64,000 bases of DNA from Melastoma dodecandrum (lineage: Eukaryota; Streptophyta; Magnoliopsida; Myrtales; Melastomataceae): positions 496,001 through 560,000 of the forward strand of contig JARUPY010000088.1 in the NCBI GenBank assembly GCA_029817715.1, given 5' to 3'. Below, one piece after another: positions 23,453 through 33,500 of this stretch. The translations under genes and the position numbers were made by a program. Positions within the stretch are counted from its first letter, which is position 1; each line of letters starts with the position of its first letter. The notes under the pieces were generated by a model that was not told the origin of the DNA, did not search any database, and worked only from the letters and a program-made list of their open reading frames with translations.

Positions 23453-25141
23453 TGTCTATCTTCAAATCCTAAAAACCAAGAGAAAAGAAAATTAATCACA
23501 CCCTCACAAGCAAGCAGAAATTAAAAATAAGGAAAAAAAAATCAAGAAGCCCATTATGCAGGCAAATATCAGAATCCGGTTGGGGAATTCAAACAAACAC
23601 AAAGAGAGAAACACCCCCAGGATCGAAAGAACAATAAAGATCGTTCCTTTGAAGACACAGCAGAAAGAATCCCAAGAATCCAAAAACTGGGTTAGCTCAA
23701 GGACGAACAGCAGGATCGCATCCCCAGCCAAATTCAAAGAAGGCGTGCTCACTCACTCACGCACTGCCCCCACAAACTCCAAAAAACGAAGTCTTCCTTT
23801 ACAACAACAACAACAAGGAGAGGCAGGCGGCAAATAGGAGTAGGAGAAGACCAAAGAAACAAATAAACCGCGTCGGATTGGATTGGAGGATCAACAACTC
23901 ACCACCAAAGCAACTTTCGATTTCTTTCTATAGCCGGAATAAGGGAATATTAAAAAGATTTTAAAACGAGAAATCCAAACAAGGGGATCGATCAAACCAA
24001 CCAAAATATCAACATCAACCCCCGAAATGAACCGGGGGGCCCGGGGTGGGGGGGGTGTCATGCCTTACGCCCATGTTATTTGAGTACGAAAAGAAAAAAG
24101 TCAATGGCTTACAAGTCTCGGTTTAACAGCCGCCAAGTCAACCAACGAGGAGGGAGTCCCACGTACATCATCATTCCACACTACAACCTCTTCCCGTGTC
24201 CTGTCCTATTATCCTATCCTTTACCCTTTAATTCCTAAGCATGTCCCACCCATCCCCTCCTCTTTTTCTTATTATTCTATTTCTATACCTTCCCAAGACA
24301 ACCACAACCCCAGCACTACAACGAAACTTCCCAACATACAAACAAGACCCGGCTTTTCATTTCTATGCTTTTTTTTTCCTAATTTTCTTGTTTTTCCTTT
24401 GGCCAGTCCCAATCCAACTCTTTGGAGTTGGGGGGTTATCCCGTATGATCACCGATTGCTACGCACCAACCTGGATTTTTTGTTTGATTTTTGAACGGAA
24501 TTTTGTGGGGTGTTGATCTTCTGAGCTTTTAGTAATTTTCTCCCTCCCCCTCCTCAAGTTAAATTCTTGGCCTCGACATTTTCACCAACTCTTGAACCAG
24601 TTGAATTAGCTCAGGAGTTTCTTTTACTGATCTAGTAATCGCTGCACGAAACAAGGTTTCCTTGTTACGTTGTACATGGGAGTTCGAGGACGGAGAGATC
24701 GAGCTCGCATCGAGACAGAGGGTGTGCGTGGGAACAATGAGCAGTGGGGAAAAGAAACAAAGACTAGCAAATTTGAATATGGTGTTGTTCCTGCCTGTAC
24801 AGTCTTTCATCCACCAGCAGGCCAATCTAATTGGGCCGGGCCAGGCCCTTTTGAAAGAAACTGGGCTCATAGACTTATTTCAGTTTAACAAAGATGAAAG
24901 AAAGGGGGGGGGGGGGTGTGGATGTGTGGATAGAGGGGAGGACACTCCGATTGGTGGAGACCAACCCAACACTGGATTACAGGCGAAATGATGACGATGA
25001 TGTAAGAAAGAAGGGCCAAACACTCTCTCACACACACAAAGAGACTGCTACTTCCCCTCCTCCCCTTGCCAATCAGTCCCACGTGGCATTTTTACCAGCA
25101 CCCAGGGGAACGTCGTCTGAAAGCTTCCACTTCCATTTTCC
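23453..25141. other. Divergent promoter region between HIR and RIQ
   Basis: The HIR leader lies to the left and the RIQ promoter to the right. The centre contains G- and C-homopolymer runs (for example near 24030-24060 and 24905-24915). No coding frame with similarity to a known family was found. Confidence 0.45.
25079..25085 (+). promoter_or_regulatory. G-box-like element
   Basis: CCACGTGGCA contains a palindromic CACGTG core about 60 bases upstream of the RIQ start codon. G-boxes are common in photosynthesis gene promoters. Its use here is inferred from position only. Confidence 0.35.
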
Positions 25142-25893
25142 ATGGCATTACTCAATCCTCCTCCTCCTCATCAATTTCAATCCTCTTCTTACATCCCCGG
25201 GACATTATCACCATCCCTTACCAGCCCTTGTATTTCAATCCTGACCCCAAGGAGGAATTCTTGCCCCCATCATGCCTCTGCTACCCGCCGGAAGCCCCTC
25301 ACCGTCTTCGCCATGTCCCCCAAGAAGAAGGTGAGCCATAACCGAACGAAGTTCTGTTAGGATATACATGGTCTTTATCCGCGGGGTGGCGGTGGGGGGA
25401 TTGATTTCCGGATTCGGGATGCGTTTTCTGTTGTTTTCCTTGGAAGTAGGTGAATAAGTATGACGACAACTGGAAGAAGGAGTGGTTCGGGGCGGGGATA
25501 TTCTACGAGGGGAGCGAGGAGGTGGAGGTGGACGTGTTCAAGAAGCTCGAGAAGCGCAAAGTCCTGAGCAACGTAGAGAAGGCGGGGCTGCTCTCCAAGG
25601 CGGAAGACCTGGGTTTCACCCTCTCGTCCATTGAGAAGCTGGGCCTGCTCTCCAAGGCGGAGGAACTCGGTCTCCTCAGCCTCTTGGAGAACGCAGCGAC
25701 CGTATCCCCATCCATCCTGGCGTCGGCCGCGCTCCCGGTGGCCGTGGCTGCGATCGTGACGGTGGCGGTGATACCGGACGACTCGGCTGCGCTGGTGGCG
25801 GTGCAGGCGGTGGTGGCGGGGGCGTTGCTGGTAAGCGCGGCGGGGCTGTTCGTGGGGTCGGTCGTCATAGGGGGGCTGCAAGAGGCTGATTAA
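25142..25893 (+). CDS. RIQ/DUF1118 thylakoid protein
   Basis: RIQ1 and RIQ2 are thylakoid membrane proteins that affect grana stacking, LHCII organisation and the induction of non-photochemical quenching. Two exons (25142-25330 and 25450-25893) give 210 residues. The first encodes a Ser/Pro/Arg-rich plastid transit peptide (MALLNPPPPHQFQSSS) ending near KPLTVFAMSPKKK. The mature part begins VNKYDDNWKKEWFGAG and contains DVFKKLEKRKVLSNVEK, followed by two similar segments (GLLSKAEDLGFTLSS and GLLSKAEELGLLSLL). Two hydrophobic membrane segments follow, separated by IPDDS, and the C-terminus is GGLQEAD. The family is plant and green-alga specific. I cannot say whether RIQ1 or RIQ2 is the closer relative. 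Confidence 0.9.
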
Positions 25894-26239
25894 AAAAATA
25901 ATAATAAATAAAATACTAAATGACTCTGTAATGGTTTTTTTAATGGATAAAGAAAAAGAAAATGTAAAATCCTATCGATGTAATGTAAAGTAAACCGAGT
26001 TGGAGCAGCTCTAAATGGGCCTATTAATGGGCTTCTATGTTGCGCGGCGTCTTATTAATTAATTGGGTATGGGCCGATGATAGAGTGGAAGAAGAGGAGA
26101 GAGAAAAGTCCGTCCGCGGGGGGCGGTGTTAACGTAACGAGGTTGGAGCCTGAGAGTTTCGTTATCATTCGTGGGATTCCAAATTCGGGCAAAACAGGTG
26201 GGTCAGGGTCAGGGTCAGGGTCAGAAATGGCGAAGAAAA

Positions 26240-26827
26240 GGCAAAATATTAATTTATGACCTCAACTTTGAGCTAACTTTCTGTTTTGTCCTTAACTTAA
26301 TTTGTTATATAATTTTGTCACCAACTTTTGTTTTTATTTCTATTTTGGCCAATCATCAATTTCTTCTAGCGAAAGCCAAACAAGGCCTTAATATAGTCTA
26401 ACATGTGTCATATAATAGTGGAGTTTTGACATCTCATTCATTCGTCTCATAATCCACTTTATCCGTAATAGTCGCCTCCTAATAGAACATCATCCGACAT
26501 TCATTGATTTTTCATATTTTTTGACAACATCAGCAACCATCGTAAACTTCGGCTTCCAATTCACTTGATTTGTTCATCAAAATTTTATAATAAAAAAACA
26601 AATGAAAGGTTTCAATATTATTTCTTATTTTCTAAAATCTTTTTTCGTTTTAGTCGGTAAATGAAAATTATCTATTAAGGCCTTGTTTGGCTTTCGCTGG
26701 AAGAAATTCATGATTGGCCAAAATAGAAATAAAAACAAAAGTTGGTGATAAAATTATATAACAAACTAAGTTAAGGACAAAACAGAAAGTTAGCTCAAAG
26801 TTGAGGCCATAAATTAATATTTTGCCC
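26240..26827. mobile_element. Inverted-repeat MITE/foldback element, 588 bp
   Basis: Two arms of about 153 bases (26240-26392 and 26674-26827) are near-perfect inverted copies. The outer ends read GGCAAAATATTAATTTATG and the inner ends CCAAACAAGGCCTTAAT. The 280-base loop is AT-rich and non-coding. No transposase frame exists, so it is non-autonomous. A target-site duplication could not be fixed with certainty. A transcript through it would fold into a long hairpin. Confidence 0.8.
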
Positions 26828-27009
26828 GAAGAAAATGGTTACTTTTTCTTTGATAAGTTAGAATAATAATTAATCAGCGTGTGTGTACGGTAAGAATCGA
26901 ATCACTTCGGTGGAGAGGGCGTAAGTTAGCAAAGCAATGCAAGTTACGAGAAAGTCTTAAAAAAAAAAAAAAAAAAGCTTGTCCGAAAATTCCCTCCCCC
27001 CTTTTTTTT

Positions 27010-27029
27010 TCTCTCTCTCTCTCTCTCTC
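27010..27029. repeat. (CT)n microsatellite in HD-Zip leader region
   Basis: A short run of CT dinucleotides about 250 bases upstream of the uORF start. CT-rich leaders are common near plant transcription starts. Confidence 0.8.
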
Positions 27030-27284
27030 ACACTCATACAAAAACAACACGCACGCCACTCGGAGCAGAGAAGGAAGGAGAAGCTTCATTCCCCCCGTAT
27101 TAATCTCCTTTTCATTCCTCATCATCATCATCATCAGTCTCTCCAAAAGACAAATAAGGAAAGGAAAGGGAAGGAAAGGCTAAAGAGCTCCTCCCTCCTG
27201 TGACGGCACCCCAAGTCTCTTGATCTTCGTTTTGTGGGTGGTGTTTGTTTGAGTTCTTGTTAGATTTGAGAGAGAAATAGAGAG

Positions 27285-27371
27285 ATGGGCGTGAGCAGCC
27301 CCTGTTCCCAGACCTCCCACATCACAGAGATCATCGTCACCAGCTTCTTCCGCCACAAATTCTCCCCTTAA
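27285..27371 (+). CDS. Upstream ORF of the HD-Zip gene (28 codons)
   Basis: A complete 28-codon frame (MGVSSPCSQTSH ... RHKFSP) ends 61 bases before the HD-Zip start codon at 27433. It is not in frame with the main protein. ATHB1 in Arabidopsis is known to carry a conserved-peptide uORF (CPuORF33) that lowers main-ORF translation, and this peptide is in the same place in a gene of the same clade. I infer it is the ortholog, but could not align it. If so, it represses translation in cis through the nascent peptide. Confidence 0.65.
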   Translation: MGVSSPCSQTSHITEIIVTSFFRHKFSP

Positions 27372-27432
27372 TTCCCATCTCCTCCTGCTGTTTGAGCTTT
27401 CTTTGCTGTTTCGGGCCCCGGGATATTCCCCC

Positions 27433-28739
27433 ATGGCTGGCGGCTCGGGTTTCTCTCCCCTGGTCCAGTCCCAGAATCTCCCTTCTGGTCCCAACCCTTT
27501 CTTCTTTCCTGGGTCTGATGCCTTCCCTGGTATGTCTCCCCCATCCCTTTTCTTGTTTATCATTGTGGTCTGAATCCGAGTTGATTGCCGGGATTCCGGT
27601 GGGGGAGTCAAGTGGCTTTCTTTTTGCATGTAAAGCTTGTTGATTTTACAGGATCGGGGTTGTGGTAGGCAAAGCTTTTTTGCTCCTTTTGACTTTGAAA
27701 TGGCGATCGACAGATTTGCGCTGGCTCTGGTTTAAGGAAGTTGTCGCTGGTTTGACCAATTTGATGTTGGAATCTGAATTGTCTGCTGATTCTGTCGAGC
27801 TTTGTTGTCATCCAGGCGAACGTGTGATGCTTAGCTTCGAGGATGCCCGTGGAGGCGATGTTAAATCCGGCCGATCCTTCGTTCGATCCTTTGAGACGAC
27901 GGAAGATGACCTTGACAACTATTACCTTCAACAACCGAATAAGAAGAGACGCTTGACGGCAGATCAGGTCCAGTTTCTCGAGGAGAGTTTTGAGAACGAG
28001 AATAAGCTCGAGCCCGAGAGGAAGGTCCAGCTCGCCAAGGAACTGGGGCTGCAGCCTCGGCAGATTGCGATCTGGTTCCAGAACCGCCGTGCCCGGTGGA
28101 AGACGAAGCAACTCGAGAAGGAATACGACACCTTGCAAGCCAGCTATAATTCCCTCAAGACAGATTTCGAAGCACTTGTCAAAGAGAGGGATCAGTTGAA
28201 AGATCAGGCAAGTGTTTCCGTCCTAACCCACGTTGTTCTGTTTGTTTCGTTTTCTAAGTGCCAGTTTGAAACTAAAAAGCATCCGACAACAATCGATTTG
28301 TGATTGGATTCGTTCCTAGCAGGTCCATGACCTGACCGATAAGCTGCAACTCAAGGGGAAACAAGTCGAAAACTCCGACATAGCAAGGAAGGCGTCGGAA
28401 GGGCTCGTCCAAATTCCAATCACGGAATCTGTCTCCAAAGGACAAGTTTCGAGATTTCCAAACATCCTCCAGACCAAGCACGAGGAAATCTGTTCCACAA
28501 AGAGCGATGTTCTAGATTCCGATAGCCCACGTTACACGAACTGTGACCACTCGTCGCTGTTAGAGCCAGGGGATGCTTCCTATGCGTTCGAGCCAGACAG
28601 GTCGGACATATCCCAGGACGAAGAGGACAACCTAATGCTGGGGAGCAACCATTTCGCAGACTCACCCGCGGGGAACGCATGTGCTTTCGGATTCTCGGCA
28701 GCTGCTGATGAGCCAGCGTTCTGGTCATGGTCATATTAA
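27433..28739 (+). CDS. HAT5: HD-Zip class I transcription factor (ATHB1/HAT5 clade)
   Basis: This is a DNA-binding regulator that dimerises through a leucine zipper and binds CAATNATTG-type sites. Three exons (27433-27529, 27816-28207, 28323-28739) give 301 residues. The homeodomain spans about residues 75-131 ([18 protein letters not shown]; helix 3 [19 protein letters not shown]). The zipper follows, with heptad leucines (LQ, LK, LV, LK) continuing into exon 3 ([13 protein letters not shown]). The C-terminal region is acidic ([12 protein letters not shown]) and ends with an aromatic motif (FWSWSY), as in many class I members. Intron 2 uses a GC donor (GATCAG|GCAAGTG) with a normal acceptor; no GT site nearby keeps the frame. 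Clade placement rests on the N-terminal FPG and SFED motifs, the C-terminus and the uORF. Confidence 0.92.
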
Positions 28740-30096
28740 ATTGAAAAGGGGCGTCAGGTAAGGGAGGGTTGGCTATGAAATATCGGATTAAGCCCTCCCT
28801 GTCCAAGGCTTGGAAATGTTTTCTTTCTCTTTCTGTTTAAAATTTGAACACGAGCAAGCTTCAATAAGGGATGATGGACCTACTCACTACTACTAACGAG
28901 CTTTCTTCTCAAATAATAATATTGGACCGGAAAATATTTCGATAAAATAATAGTAATTTACCTAAAAATTATGAAATATTTCAATGTTACACGAGCGATT
29001 TTTTACCGATTAAATTCAATATTTTTTACAACCGAATTAAGTGTATTTAATGAATTTTGAAAGTTAATTTATTTCACGAAATATTTTCTCGTTAAACGTT
29101 ATTTTGAATTATGACTCACATGTCAAGTGGGTATGCATTAAGGCAAGATAGTCCTGGCTACTTTGCGTATATAATAATACTATGATTATGAAGGGTCTGA
29201 ATTACTCGTTCGTTCTGTCAAACCTTAATTTTAGTGTGCCTAATTTATCCGATCGTGAGTTACGGTATCTCATGACAATAATATATTGAATCTGAAAAGC
29301 CTCTAAATCAAACGAGAAACGTCTTAGTTATAAAAAAAAAGAAAAAAGAAGAAGAGGTTGGAGGTGACCCCAAGCCAAAACCATATGATTTTACTAATAG
29401 TAAGTCCAGTTAATTATATAAGACTTTCTAAGGCTAAGCTCTTGGAAAATGGCTCGTCATTTTTGGGGACACTATCTTGCCACCATCCCTCGTCCCACGT
29501 GGATCTCCCGACCAAAGATGATAAGCCCCCATCGGAAAACCACAGGGTTGCGGCCACGTTCATCGTGGTGGCCCGTTCCGACAACGACAACAAGGGCCAC
29601 GTGTCGCGTTCCATGTTGTCCATCCATGTCCGGCCATTCGATGGCAGCCAGAGTCGGTCTGGAGTTTTTTGATAATAATATATGAGAAGGGACGCGATCA
29701 GGTCCAAAAGGGATGTCGCTTTCTGTCTCCCTTTTCAGTAATGAAATTCGGGGTCGGTTCAGGCGTAGCTGTCACCACCATTCAATGGGTGATGATGATC
29801 ATGATGAGACAATCATATTATAATATCAAATTGGTCATAAGTGAAGTTGTTGTTCCTGCAATTCACAACTGAAGTCGTCTTTACATACATGGATGGAGTT
29901 AAAACGTGGGAGGCTGATTCTCGGCCATCCATCCCTCTCGTCTGTGATAAGACGAAGCCTGTTACGAAGACCGCTCTGAATGCCAGAGGCCTCGCTAACA
30001 CAACTGAAGCTGACCCTCTTCCTCCCAGCTTCCGTAACGAGGAGTTGGCGGATGTCTGGTGGGATTTTTCATACATTCATAGCGGAACAGGAGGCG
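28740..30096. other. Convergent intergenic region
   Basis: The HD-Zip (+) and HPP (-) genes converge here. The region is AT-rich from 28900 to 29350 and contains no recognisable gene. A 105-codon plus frame at 29841-30158 overlaps the HPP last exon on the other strand and has no known relative. Confidence 0.4.
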
Positions 30097-31923
30097 TTAA
30101 AACTTGGCATTCTTCTTCAAGAAAGAAACCATCTCTTGCTGCGCGTCAAAGAGAATGACAAACACCGAACGCAGATAAGGCTTTTCTAATTGATCTTGGG
30201 CAAAAAAGGGCATAAGCAGCGAGAGGGATAAAGTTGATAAAGTTCTTACAATAACGCAGAGCAGAATGCAGCCAGTAGCCCCGGGAAACAACGCGTACCA
30301 GAAATTCAAGTGATGCAACTTCACTCCATCGATGAACAGAATCGGCAAGCTAGCAGCTGTATTTCATTGTGTTAGAGAAACACAGAGTTTGCTCTTTGCT
30401 CATGATACATTGCTATTGCGATATACGACTATGTTCAGAAAGGGTAGATGATTAAGCTGTTGAGATGGGACGAGAACGAACCCGGGGGATGTGTCGAGCG
30501 CGTATAGATCATAAAAGCAATGGATGCAGACAGTGCCGCACTCCGTGCAAGCCACCCGGGACCAAACAATGACAATGCAAGGACACCGATTGCTGCACAA
30601 CCTATCTGAGCCATGAAAATGTTATACTTCTGCATAGAAGAGGAAGCTGAATCAGTGCTACAATCAGTTAGCAGGTTTTCACCTTAATAGACAACGATAA
30701 AACTAGGAAGATATCAACAAGAAAAATTTCACTCTGACCAGGGAAATTAGCAACCCATACGAACACACTGCTTTCACGGGCTCCCATCATGTCTCAAGTT
30801 CTTCTAACCCGAGCCCATAAAAACATGACACGAGTAACAGAAAGGCACGCGTCTTGATTCACAATCACCTCACCGAAAAACTGCTGCTGCTAACTGCATG
30901 GGCACAAGCTCATTTCTGCTCTATAACCAATCATAATAATGTACATAAAGCAAGGCACTCCGAGTCATTATTCTGATTTCGACGTGACGTGAGCATTCGG
31001 CTAGAATCGACGGACAAGAAAGAAACATGAGCGTGATTCAGAGTGTTATACATAACTTCAACCATTTCCGTCGACAAAATTTACAAAAGCACAATCATTA
31101 AAGCTCAGGAACAGGATTCTTCATGAATCATTCTGCAGAAATCAGACAGTACAGAGTTGAAACCGATGCATGCAAATCCAGGCAGCTTAACACGAAAAAT
31201 ACACTTCTGGGCCTGCAGGGGTTCCACAAGTTTGTCCTTTGATCACCACGCAATTAGATGAGCCACACACACTCACAGACACTTTTGCACAGAAACGGGA
31301 ACAAAGGGAAGGGAACAAGTACCCGGGCAGACGGGGCGGACGGAGTAGCGAACAGAACTGCACAAACGGCGCCCATGGGAGCAATCGTCACCGAGATCCC
31401 CCTGGGAGCTAGAATCTGATCCATCTTTCCAAATATAGCCATTGCTAGAAACGCGCCTGTTGAAAAAATTCCCAATCAAATCGACAAAGCAAAAAACTTC
31501 CCAGTAAACCGATCATCCTTAACAAATTCACAGCAATTCCCTCAGTCTTCCATCAAACTACAAGACACAACGCCCGGAACAAACAAATTCCCCAAGTCAA
31601 ACAGCAAGAGAATTGGACCGAACCGGGAACAGACAGTCAACGACCGCACCTGCAGCCGGCCAGAGGACGTCGCTGGTCGAGGGAGCATCGGAGGCGCCGT
31701 CAGGCTTCCACGTGTCCCATTGAGGAGTCGCCGCGTTGCCCGACGCCGCCGTAACCACCGCCACCTCATCCCTTCCTCCTCGCCTCCCCCCGGTGACTAC
31801 CCTTCCCTTGAAGGCCGCGATATGGTCTCCCCATTTCGGAGACGACAAAGGGCGTAGACGCGGCAGAGACGGATGGGCTGAGGCTGTCGGGGAGAGGACA
31901 TTGACGCGGAGCAGCGACTGCAT
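30097..31923 (-). CDS. HPP-family integral membrane protein (plastid nitrite transporter)
   Basis: The family includes Arabidopsis NITR2, chloroplast envelope proteins that carry nitrite into plastids. Five exons (31923-31650, 31456-31323, 30629-30482, 30356-30250, 30138-30097) give 234 residues. The first 90 residues are Ser/Arg-rich and act as a predicted plastid transit peptide. Four hydrophobic segments follow, with family motifs GAFLAMAIFGKMDQIL, SVTIAPMGAVCAVLFATP, GCAAIGVLALSLFGPGW, the His-Pro-Pro signature (STHPPAASLP) and LHHLNFWYALFPGA. The last exon encodes only QEMVSFLKKNAKF and the stop. An in-frame ATG at 32005-32007 would add 28 residues; the internal ATG is preferred as the length then fits the family. 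Confidence 0.92.
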
Positions 31924-32383
31924 GACGCTTTCGTCTCTTCGGAGGTTGTCCGAAACGAAGGTACGGCCAGACGGTGAACTTCTATTTCTATCGGTTCTTT
32001 CAAACAATTACTAAATAAGATCCCGAAATTTCACGAGTTGTCTCATTTGAGTTCTCTAACGGTTGGCGGTCGTCCAGTTTGCATAGCAACGGCGCCAATA
32101 ATCCGAGCCTGGCAACGGCTAATCCGTTCGCGACCTCCGTCCGCTCAATAAAATGTCAAACAACTCAAAACCTTAAGATAACTTAAGTTCGGAATCCATT
32201 CCTTCCATATCTTATATGGAGACTTCTTAGTTCTTTTCGACGAAACTCTATTATGAATATGACATGTCATTAGAAACGCTTCACCCCATAAATTCATTAG
32301 TAGCCTTGCATTTAATGTAAATACCCCAAATTAACCTTTTTAAATTTCTATACATATTCACCGTGATATTTAACATTAACATT

Positions 32384-32665
32384 GAAAGGGACATTTTCCG
32401 TTGGGAAGCAATGAACGTGATCGCGTGCGAAGGCTCTGAGCGAATCAAGAGGCCAGAAACATACAAGCATTGGCAGATGCGGAATACAAGAGCGGGTTTC
32501 TAGCAGATCCCTCTGAATCGAGAAATAGTGGAGATGGCAAAGAATCGGGTCAAAGCTTACTATCATAAAGATTTTGCTATCAGTGAAGATGGACAGTAGC
32601 TTCTGCAAGGTTGGAAAGGTCGGATCGTGTATGGACTCTCAACTTGGAGGCCTACAGCCGTCTGA
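32384..32665 (+). pseudogene. GRAS-family C-terminal fragment (SCL14/SCL33 type)
   Basis: The frame reads EAMNVIACEGSERIKRPETY, then WQMRNTRAGF, a stop at the expected R/Q position, VKAYYHKDFAISEDGQ, a second stop, and LLQGWKGRIVYGLSTWRP. This is the C-terminal SAW region of scarecrow-like GRAS regulators. Two in-frame stops and the absence of the rest of the domain (about 300 residues) make it a dead relic. No upstream GRAS sequence was found within the window. Confidence 0.75.
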
Positions 32666-33500
32666 AGCATGATCAATCCTCGAGAAGATTGATACAGATC
32701 TGCAGGTTATCGCTCCCTTTGAAGAGCAGAGTGGAATCTCAACATCCACAGTGAAACATCAGCTCAGGAGTACAGTCATGATCCAATCTGATGGTTTCTC
32801 CCAAGAACTGATTCTGGAGATCCAGGCAAGCTTACCAACTTCAGGATGTCGGCTCTACTACACGAATGGAGCCATACCATTGTTACGGAAGACTCTGTGC
32901 TATTTCCCTAGTGTTTTGGATGAATAGAGTTCTCATTTCTCCTAAGAGGTTGATGCAGACATACAAAATCGCCAACGATTTTGGTGACGGGCTGACAAAG
33001 ATGAAACTCTCAACTGGAATACTCAGTAAACATAATGAGAAGTATCCAAACATGAACCCCTATGAGACAAGGATCTGGGATGGACAAATTATTATTTTTC
33101 TTCTCTCTCATTTTCAAAGGCCTAATATGAAGATTCAACTTCACACGTTATTAAAAAAAATGTCAGTCCCTTGCCCTAAAAACTTTTTTTTCGACAGAGA
33201 CTCCCACTTGGAACAGCAGACGTCAAGTTCACCAACACGTTCAGAAGAAGCCGAATCACTGCTTTTCCGGCCAAACTTCCACAGCTTTCTGACTTATTTT
33301 AGACAACGACTCCTAAGGCTGATTTTCAACAGTTTCTGGTGGATTCTTCATTCCCATTCCATGTGAATCAATTACTTGAATTCTGACATATGAATGCAAC
33401 GTCACTTTGTGGATTGGACCACTCCCAGCATCATCTCGTGTTCTACACACAAAAAGCGGAAGATTAAAGCTAACCAGGCAAATAGGGAGAAGACCAAGTT
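32666..33500 (+). other. Unassigned sequence after the GRAS relic
   Basis: The plus strand has short stretches that read like protein (for example SGISTSTVKHQLRS and a later 166-codon frame at 32866-33366), but I recognise no family. It may be the GRAS 3' flank or further decayed gene pieces. Confidence 0.25.

Larger units (their letters stand above)
25894..27284. other. Intergenic with MITE; HD-Zip promoter
   Basis: Spacer between RIQ and the HD-Zip gene. It holds four copies of GGGTCA in tandem near 26200-26224, the inverted-repeat element at 26240-26827, an A-run at 26959-26976 and a CT microsatellite at 27010-27029 in what is probably the HD-Zip leader. Confidence 0.5.

Noticed and set aside
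25375..25881. 168-codon antisense frame over RIQ
   Set aside because: Shadow of the GC-rich RIQ exon on the other strand; His/Arg-rich low-complexity text.
26200..26224. Telomere-like GGGTCA repeats
   Set aside because: The plant telomere unit is TTTAGGG; this is four copies of a different hexamer.
27085..27100. miR166-like text (AGCTTCATTCCCC)
   Set aside because: Matches only the 3' half of the mature miRNA and has no paired arm to form a precursor hairpin.
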